DNA of 9,969 nucleotides from DASWJQ01 sp036397095 (GTDB lineage: Bacteria > Chloroflexota > Anaerolineae > Anaerolineales > E44-bin32). Positions 6,518-9,969 of this stretch are shown piece after piece. Every line of letters starts with the position of its first letter. Within the stretch, counting starts at the first letter, position 1. The stretch covers positions 1 through 9,969 of the forward strand of contig DASWJQ010000131.1 in the NCBI GenBank assembly GCA_036397095.1. The letters are read 5' to 3'. Both the position numbers and the translations under genes were made by a program. The notes beneath the pieces were generated by a model. That model did no database searches. It was not told where the DNA came from and worked only from the letters and a program-made list of their open reading frames with translations.

Positions 6518-7498
6518 CTATTCCGATGGCTTAGCAGCCGGTTGTGCGCGGGCGCCACGGTATTGTACTTGACGGCGCATGCGCTGGTACCATTCGAAGA
6601 CAGGCGCCAGCCCCAAGGTGCTGAATACCGCCTGCACCACCTTGTACCAGTAGCGCAGCACGGTCCGTGGCTGCAGCCGCCAGGCCCGCCATAGGTGGCG
6701 GACCGCCCGCCGGTGGCCGCCGGCATCGATCCATCGACGGGCCGCAAACACGTTGTAGCCGGCCTCGATGCGCCGTTGATGGCTTTGGTAAACCGGCTGC
6801 AACTGTGGGGATCGGCCGGCACGATCCAGCAGCAGACGGGCCTCATCAGCGAACTCGGCCGCACGGGCGATGGTTTTGGCTGCCCCATGCGTTCGTTCTA
6901 GCGCCCAGAAGCGGGGCACATGAACGATGGGCGAGTCGGCGGCCAGCCGGACCCACAGCTCGTGATCCAGGATTAAGTGATAGCGCTTGTCGAGCAACCC
7001 AACCTGCTCCAGGGCCGAGCGGCGCATGAAGACGGCTGGTTGCAGGAGGACTTCGAAGGCTAACAGATCGATCAAATCGAGCTGCCGGTACCGGTGCGGG
7101 TCGAGCAAGCGAAGGTCCGAATCCACCATCAGTCCATCGCCATAGACCATGGCCGCCTCAGGGTGCCCGGCAAGGGCATCCACGGCTTCCGCCACCGCTC
7201 CCGGCAGGTAAACGTCGTCTGAATTCAGCCAGGCGACGATTTCGCCGCTGGCCCGCGTGAGCCCCTTGTTTATCGCATCGGCCTGCCCCAAGTCCGGCCC
7301 ACTCTCCCAATGTGCCAGTTTCGGCTGGTAGCGCTCGATGATCTGCAAGCTGCCGTCAGTCGAGCCGCCGTCGAAGATGGAGAATTCGATCGGCTGGTAG
7401 TCCTGCCCGAGTACAGATTGGATGCAGACCTCCAGGTATGCCGCCTGGTTGAAGGAGGGCGTGATGATCGAAACGAGGGGGCCAATAGTCGCATTCAT
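6518..7498 (-). CDS. Family-2 glycosyltransferase, first of a paralogous pair
   Basis: This protein has 326 residues with a GT-A domain at about 8-225. Visible motifs are SIITPSFNQAAYLE (10-23), FDGGSTDGS (42-50), DLGQADAINKG (69-79), WLNSDDVYLPGA (90-101, DxD-like metal site) and LDHELWVRLA (177-186, putative catalytic region). The C-terminal 100 residues are rich in Arg, Trp and aromatic residues (RHLWRAWRLQPRTVLRYWYK, 267-286) and may form an amphipathic membrane anchor. ATG 7498 lies just before the first strand. The frame is open back to 7687, but that extension overlaps the DUF6056 gene and shows no domain. The Shine-Dalgarno is weak (GCAGG). A 55-base gap separates it from the DUF6056 stop. 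Residues 8-120 share 74 of 113 positions with the next GT2 by my count. Adding a sugar to the lipid-linked repeat unit is inferred. Confidence 0.92.
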   Translation of the reverse strand: MNATIGPLVSIITPSFNQAAYLEVCIQSVLGQDYQPIEFSIFDGGSTDGSLQIIERYQPKLAHWESGPDLGQADAINKGLTRASGEIVAWLNSDDVYLPGAVAEAVDALAGHPEAAMVYGDGLMVDSDLRLLDPHRYRQLDLIDLLAFEVLLQPAVFMRRSALEQVGLLDKRYHLILDHELWVRLAADSPIVHVPRFWALERTHGAAKTIARAAEFADEARLLLDRAGRSPQLQPVYQSHQRRIEAGYNVFAARRWIDAGGHRRAVRHLWRAWRLQPRTVLRYWYKVVQAVFSTLGLAPVFEWYQRMRRQVQYRGARAQPAAKPSE

Positions 7499-7525
7499 CG
7501 CCTGCACGTCACCCGTACATGAGCA

Positions 7526-7543
7526 CAGGCGAGCCGACGCCTG
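7526..7543. repeat. Short inverted repeat between the DUF6056 and GT2 genes
   Basis: CAGGCG (7526-7531) and CGCCTG (7538-7543) form a perfect 6-bp stem with a 6-base loop, inside the 55-base gap. It has no T-tract on either side and may be chance. Otherwise this gap shows no clear promoter. Confidence 0.3.
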
Positions 7544-7553
7544 CCCACTCCAA

Positions 7554-8978
7554 TCACTTGGGTACCACCGATCGAAGGCCGTATGCTTCGGCAATGCAGC
7601 GGTTAATCCACGTATCAGGATCAATCTCGACTTCGGCCAATCCTGACAGGTGTGGTAACGAGGCCACTGCCAGACGCTCGGCGCCATTGGCCACTGCCTG
7701 GCGGATGGCTTGATGGCGGTTTTCCCAGCCGGTAGCGAAATCCTGCATATCGGGCCTTAGCTGCCGGCCGCGGCCGATTTGGCCAACCGAGACCCAGGCC
7801 GCCAGGACGGCGACCACCAATAGGACCAGCGGCAGCCAATAGCGGCGATGGACCTGCACCCTGTCGATCGCCGTCACGATCTGCGCCAGCCCCGCCGCCC
7901 AAACTATGACCGCTGAGATCACAACGAAAGCCGCCGTCACCAGCACCCGCCCATCCGGATACGAGCTCAGGGCGTACTCGGAGGGGAACATAACAGCCGC
8001 CACGAGCAGAAAGGACGCCACCGGCCATAGGAAGATACCGAGCCAGGCTCGCCGACCGGCGCTGGTGGTTTTCGTTGGTTCGGGCCGCAAGCTTACAGAC
8101 ACGCCAAAGGCGGCGGCCACCGCCAGGGCCAGGGTGAGGGCTTGGTATTTGACCAGGGACGCCCCAAGGACATAGGCGTCGCGCACGGAGCGAGCCAGCA
8201 CTTGCGGGATCGGCGAAGGTGGTTGCATTAACCCCTGCCGCACGTCGTTGCCCGGCGCCAGGGCCACAATCAGAAGCCCGAGACCAGAGCCCACGGCTCC
8301 GGCAAGGGCAAGTTTCCATGTTCCGCTGCCCCGATTGACGGCCAAACTGTAAGTCGCCATCAGCCCCCAGCCGATGGTCTGGACGAATCCGAGCGTCTCG
8401 GAGAACCCCGCGAGCAGCAGGGCAGCCCCAAACGTTAAGGCCAGGTCAACAGGGCCCCACTCCGCTTGATGGGGGCGACCGGCGAGCCAGCCAACCAGCG
8501 CCGTCATCCCAACCAGCGGGAGCAGATAGGTGAGGTGGCCGGTCTGCCAATACAACACCTGGTACAGGTTAGGGGCAAGCGACAGACTGGCCAGCGGCAG
8601 GCAAGCGCCTAGCACGAGTGCGGCCAGCGGGTTGCGCCCGGCTGGTGGTTGGCCAAGCCAACGGGCGGCGGCCCAGGTGCCTGCCAGCGTCCAACCGATG
8701 AGCGTGAAGGCGGCCAGCACCATGGGCGACCGGAGGCTGATGGCGTGCAGCAGCGTGTTGACGAAGGTGGCCGAAAAGCGGCCGCTCCAATGCAAGTACC
8801 AATAGGCTTGGCTCCCGCCAAAGCCCAGGCTGACGTAGCGGCCGTATGTGCAGTAGTCATCGGCCTGAAATCGCGCCAGCCATCCCAAATCGGCAAGCGA
8901 CGCCAGTCCAGCCAGCAGCGCCAATGCGCCAGCGGCGAGAAACAGCTGGCCGAGGGGCGAAAAATTCTCGCGCCTCAT
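7554..8978 (-). CDS. DUF6056-type polytopic membrane protein, candidate GT-C glycosyltransferase
   Basis: This 474-residue protein has about eleven hydrophobic segments (roughly 9-33, 86-106, 118-136, 147-164, 177-193, 197-214, 222-241, 277-296, 313-331, 345-370, 382-398) and a soluble C-terminal tail of about 75 residues. Right after the first helix comes QADDYCTYG (38-46), then YWYLHWSGRF (59-68). Further on are WQTGHLTYLLP (144-154), FSETLGF (192-198) and ALAPGNDVR (239-247). From memory these match the uncharacterised DUF6056 group, related to GtrII-like GT-C enzymes. The tail holds DPDTWINRCIAEAYG (453-467). The ATG at 8978 forms ATGA with the stop of the phosphatase-like gene and has AGGGTGG upstream. 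An ATG six codons earlier (8996) is possible but would overlap by 22 bases. No function is established. Adding a sugar from a polyprenyl-phosphate donor outside the membrane is my inference. Confidence 0.85.
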   Translation of the reverse strand: MRRENFSPLGQLFLAAGALALLAGLASLADLGWLARFQADDYCTYGRYVSLGFGGSQAYWYLHWSGRFSATFVNTLLHAISLRSPMVLAAFTLIGWTLAGTWAAARWLGQPPAGRNPLAALVLGACLPLASLSLAPNLYQVLYWQTGHLTYLLPLVGMTALVGWLAGRPHQAEWGPVDLALTFGAALLLAGFSETLGFVQTIGWGLMATYSLAVNRGSGTWKLALAGAVGSGLGLLIVALAPGNDVRQGLMQPPSPIPQVLARSVRDAYVLGASLVKYQALTLALAVAAAFGVSVSLRPEPTKTTSAGRRAWLGIFLWPVASFLLVAAVMFPSEYALSSYPDGRVLVTAAFVVISAVIVWAAGLAQIVTAIDRVQVHRRYWLPLVLLVVAVLAAWVSVGQIGRGRQLRPDMQDFATGWENRHQAIRQAVANGAERLAVASLPHLSGLAEVEIDPDTWINRCIAEAYGLRSVVPK

Positions 8979-9969
8979 TCGTGCCACCCTGAACACTGGC
9001 AGCTCGTCACACGGCGGGCGGTCGGCATTTGCTGCTCCTGAATCAATGCCTCGCGGCGGACGGCGGCCAAGCCGGGGACAACGGACTCGGGGGCCGTCTG
9101 CCAGCTTGCCTGCGGCGGCAACACTTGTTCGGCGGGCACCAGTCTCAGGTCAAACGGTTGGCGCCGGTCGGCGTAGAAACGCTCATCAGGCAAGAGCCGT
9201 AGCTGTGCCCCAAAGAAATGGCGCAGGATCAGCCGAAACGAGTTGACGGGGGTTATGGTTGGCCCGAACTCCTCAGGCAGTTCGCCGCCAAAGTAATAAG
9301 CACTGAGAATCCCAAACCGCTCGCGCAGTTCGGTTGCCTGATACGAATCCCACACCAGGTAGGCGCCTGGCCCGTGGTCACCCTGGACCAGGATGATAGG
9401 TGGGCGTTCAGACGCCGCCAGGATCCCGTCGATTGCCGTCAGCAATAAGCGGTTGACATACTGCAGTTGTTCCTTGTATCCGACCAGATACTCTTCGTGG
9501 GTGCCCTGGTAAGCGTCACCGTCAACCAGGTTGAACGGCCGATCCGGATTGCGCACCTCCCCATTTGCCCCGAAGACAAATGGCGGATGCGGGGCGACGA
9601 CATGAGCGAAGACAAACTTCGGGCCTTCGAGCGCTGCTATCTCCTGAATCCGATCAAAGGTGAAGGTGATGCGGGCCCGGTGCTGCCCGTAGGCGCCGGC
9701 AAACGGGCCCTGCTCGGCTGAGGCCGCCAGCGGGTCGACCAACTCATACCATATGCGCAGCGCGGTCGATTCGAACAGTAATCCTTCGAAGGTGGAAAGC
9801 CTGCGCCAATCGTCGTCGGGAGCAGCGTAGCGTGGGTCGTGCTGGTAGCTCAAATAGACATCGGCGTTGTCGAGTTCGGTCTCGGGCAGGCCCGTCTCGA
9901 ACGCGTAGACCTGATAGCCAGCCGACTCCAAGAGCTCCCTCACCCAGCTGTCGCGGATCGCCGAGGCGA
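8975..9969 (-). CDS. Alkaline-phosphatase-superfamily enzyme (sulfatase / LTA-synthase-like), N-terminus cut by window edge
   Basis: The visible 330 residues are the C-terminal part of a hydrolase/transferase. The frame is open to the window edge (first visible residues ASAIRDSWVRELLESAGY), so the GTG at 9943 is internal. FVFAHVVAPHPPFVF (118-132) and LVQGDHGPG (193-201) are the His-containing and DHG metal-site motifs of the sulfatase/phosphoglycerol-transferase branch. TPVNSFRLILRHFFG (239-253) is also familiar from this group. The catalytic Thr/Ser nucleophile, the first metal Asp, and any N-terminal membrane helices would lie outside the window. The family removes sulfate or transfers phosphoglycerol or phosphoethanolamine on extracytoplasmic glycans; which applies cannot be told here. 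The Cys-containing C-terminus (SCQCSGWHE) lies past the domain. Its TGA overlaps the start of the DUF6056 gene by four bases. Confidence 0.85.
   Translation of the reverse strand, partial: ASAIRDSWVRELLESAGYQVYAFETGLPETELDNADVYLSYQHDPRYAAPDDDWRRLSTFEGLLFESTALRIWYELVDPLAASAEQGPFAGAYGQHRARITFTFDRIQEIAALEGPKFVFAHVVAPHPPFVFGANGEVRNPDRPFNLVDGDAYQGTHEEYLVGYKEQLQYVNRLLLTAIDGILAASERPPIILVQGDHGPGAYLVWDSYQATELRERFGILSAYYFGGELPEEFGPTITPVNSFRLILRHFFGAQLRLLPDERFYADRRQPFDLRLVPAEQVLPPQASWQTAPESVVPGLAAVRREALIQEQQMPTARRVTSCQCSGWHE

Noticed and set aside
6466..6888. In-frame 141-codon upstream extension of the second GT2 gene
   Set aside because: It overlaps the first GT2 gene, has random-looking Cys/Pro/Gly composition, and is replaced by the TTG start with GGAG.
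9941..9943. GTG at 9943 as the true start of the phosphatase-like gene
   Set aside because: The frame continues to the window edge with family-like sequence (IRDSW), and the catalytic N-terminal half would be missing.

Overview
The window is a compact, one-directional gene block on the minus strand that builds and exports a cell-surface polysaccharide. Nine protein genes fill it almost completely. In transcription order, from high to low coordinates, they are: an alkaline-phosphatase-superfamily (sulfatase/LTA-synthase-like) enzyme cut by the right edge; a DUF6056-type polytopic membrane protein; two paralogous family-2 glycosyltransferases; a family-4 glycosyltransferase of the WcaI type; a small Wzz-like chain-length regulator; an O-antigen ligase/polymerase (Wzy_C) protein; a WecA/TagO/MraY-type polyprenyl-phosphate sugar-1-phosphate transferase; and a polyprenyl-phosphate-glycosyl-synthase-like family-2 glycosyltransferase cut by the left edge. 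There are no RNA genes, mobile elements, CRISPR arrays or convincing terminators, and no gene-free stretch reaches 100 bases.

The block looks like one operon. Four junctions are 4-base stop/start overlaps (ATGA or GTGA): sulfatase to DUF6056, Wzz to ligase, ligase to WecA-like, and WecA-like to the last glycosyltransferase. The remaining gaps are 11 to about 90 bases. No promoter is visible, so transcription probably starts beyond the right edge. Several genes start with GTG or TTG, and the last gene runs off the left edge without a stop, so simple ATG-to-stop calling misplaces or misses some of them.

Functionally the set fits lipid-linked polysaccharide synthesis. The WecA-like enzyme would load a sugar phosphate onto undecaprenyl phosphate. 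The GT2 and GT4 enzymes would extend the repeat unit on the cytoplasmic face. The Wzz-like and Wzy_C proteins would set chain length and polymerise or ligate outside the membrane. The polyprenyl-P-glycosyl synthase-like GT2 could make a donor for an extracytoplasmic GT-C enzyme, for which the DUF6056 protein is a candidate. The phosphatase-superfamily enzyme could decorate or trim the polymer. No Wzx flippase or tyrosine autokinase is present here; they may lie outside.

Organism: the DNA is GC-rich (77% in one 60-base sample, falling to about 48% in the left-most 360 bases). The protein style, particularly the phosphatase and DUF6056 pair, reminds me of environmental Chloroflexota (Anaerolineae-like). 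This is an impression from family resemblance, not something the window proves. If it is right, the 'O-antigen' enzymes would serve a capsule, exopolysaccharide or wall glycopolymer rather than true LPS.
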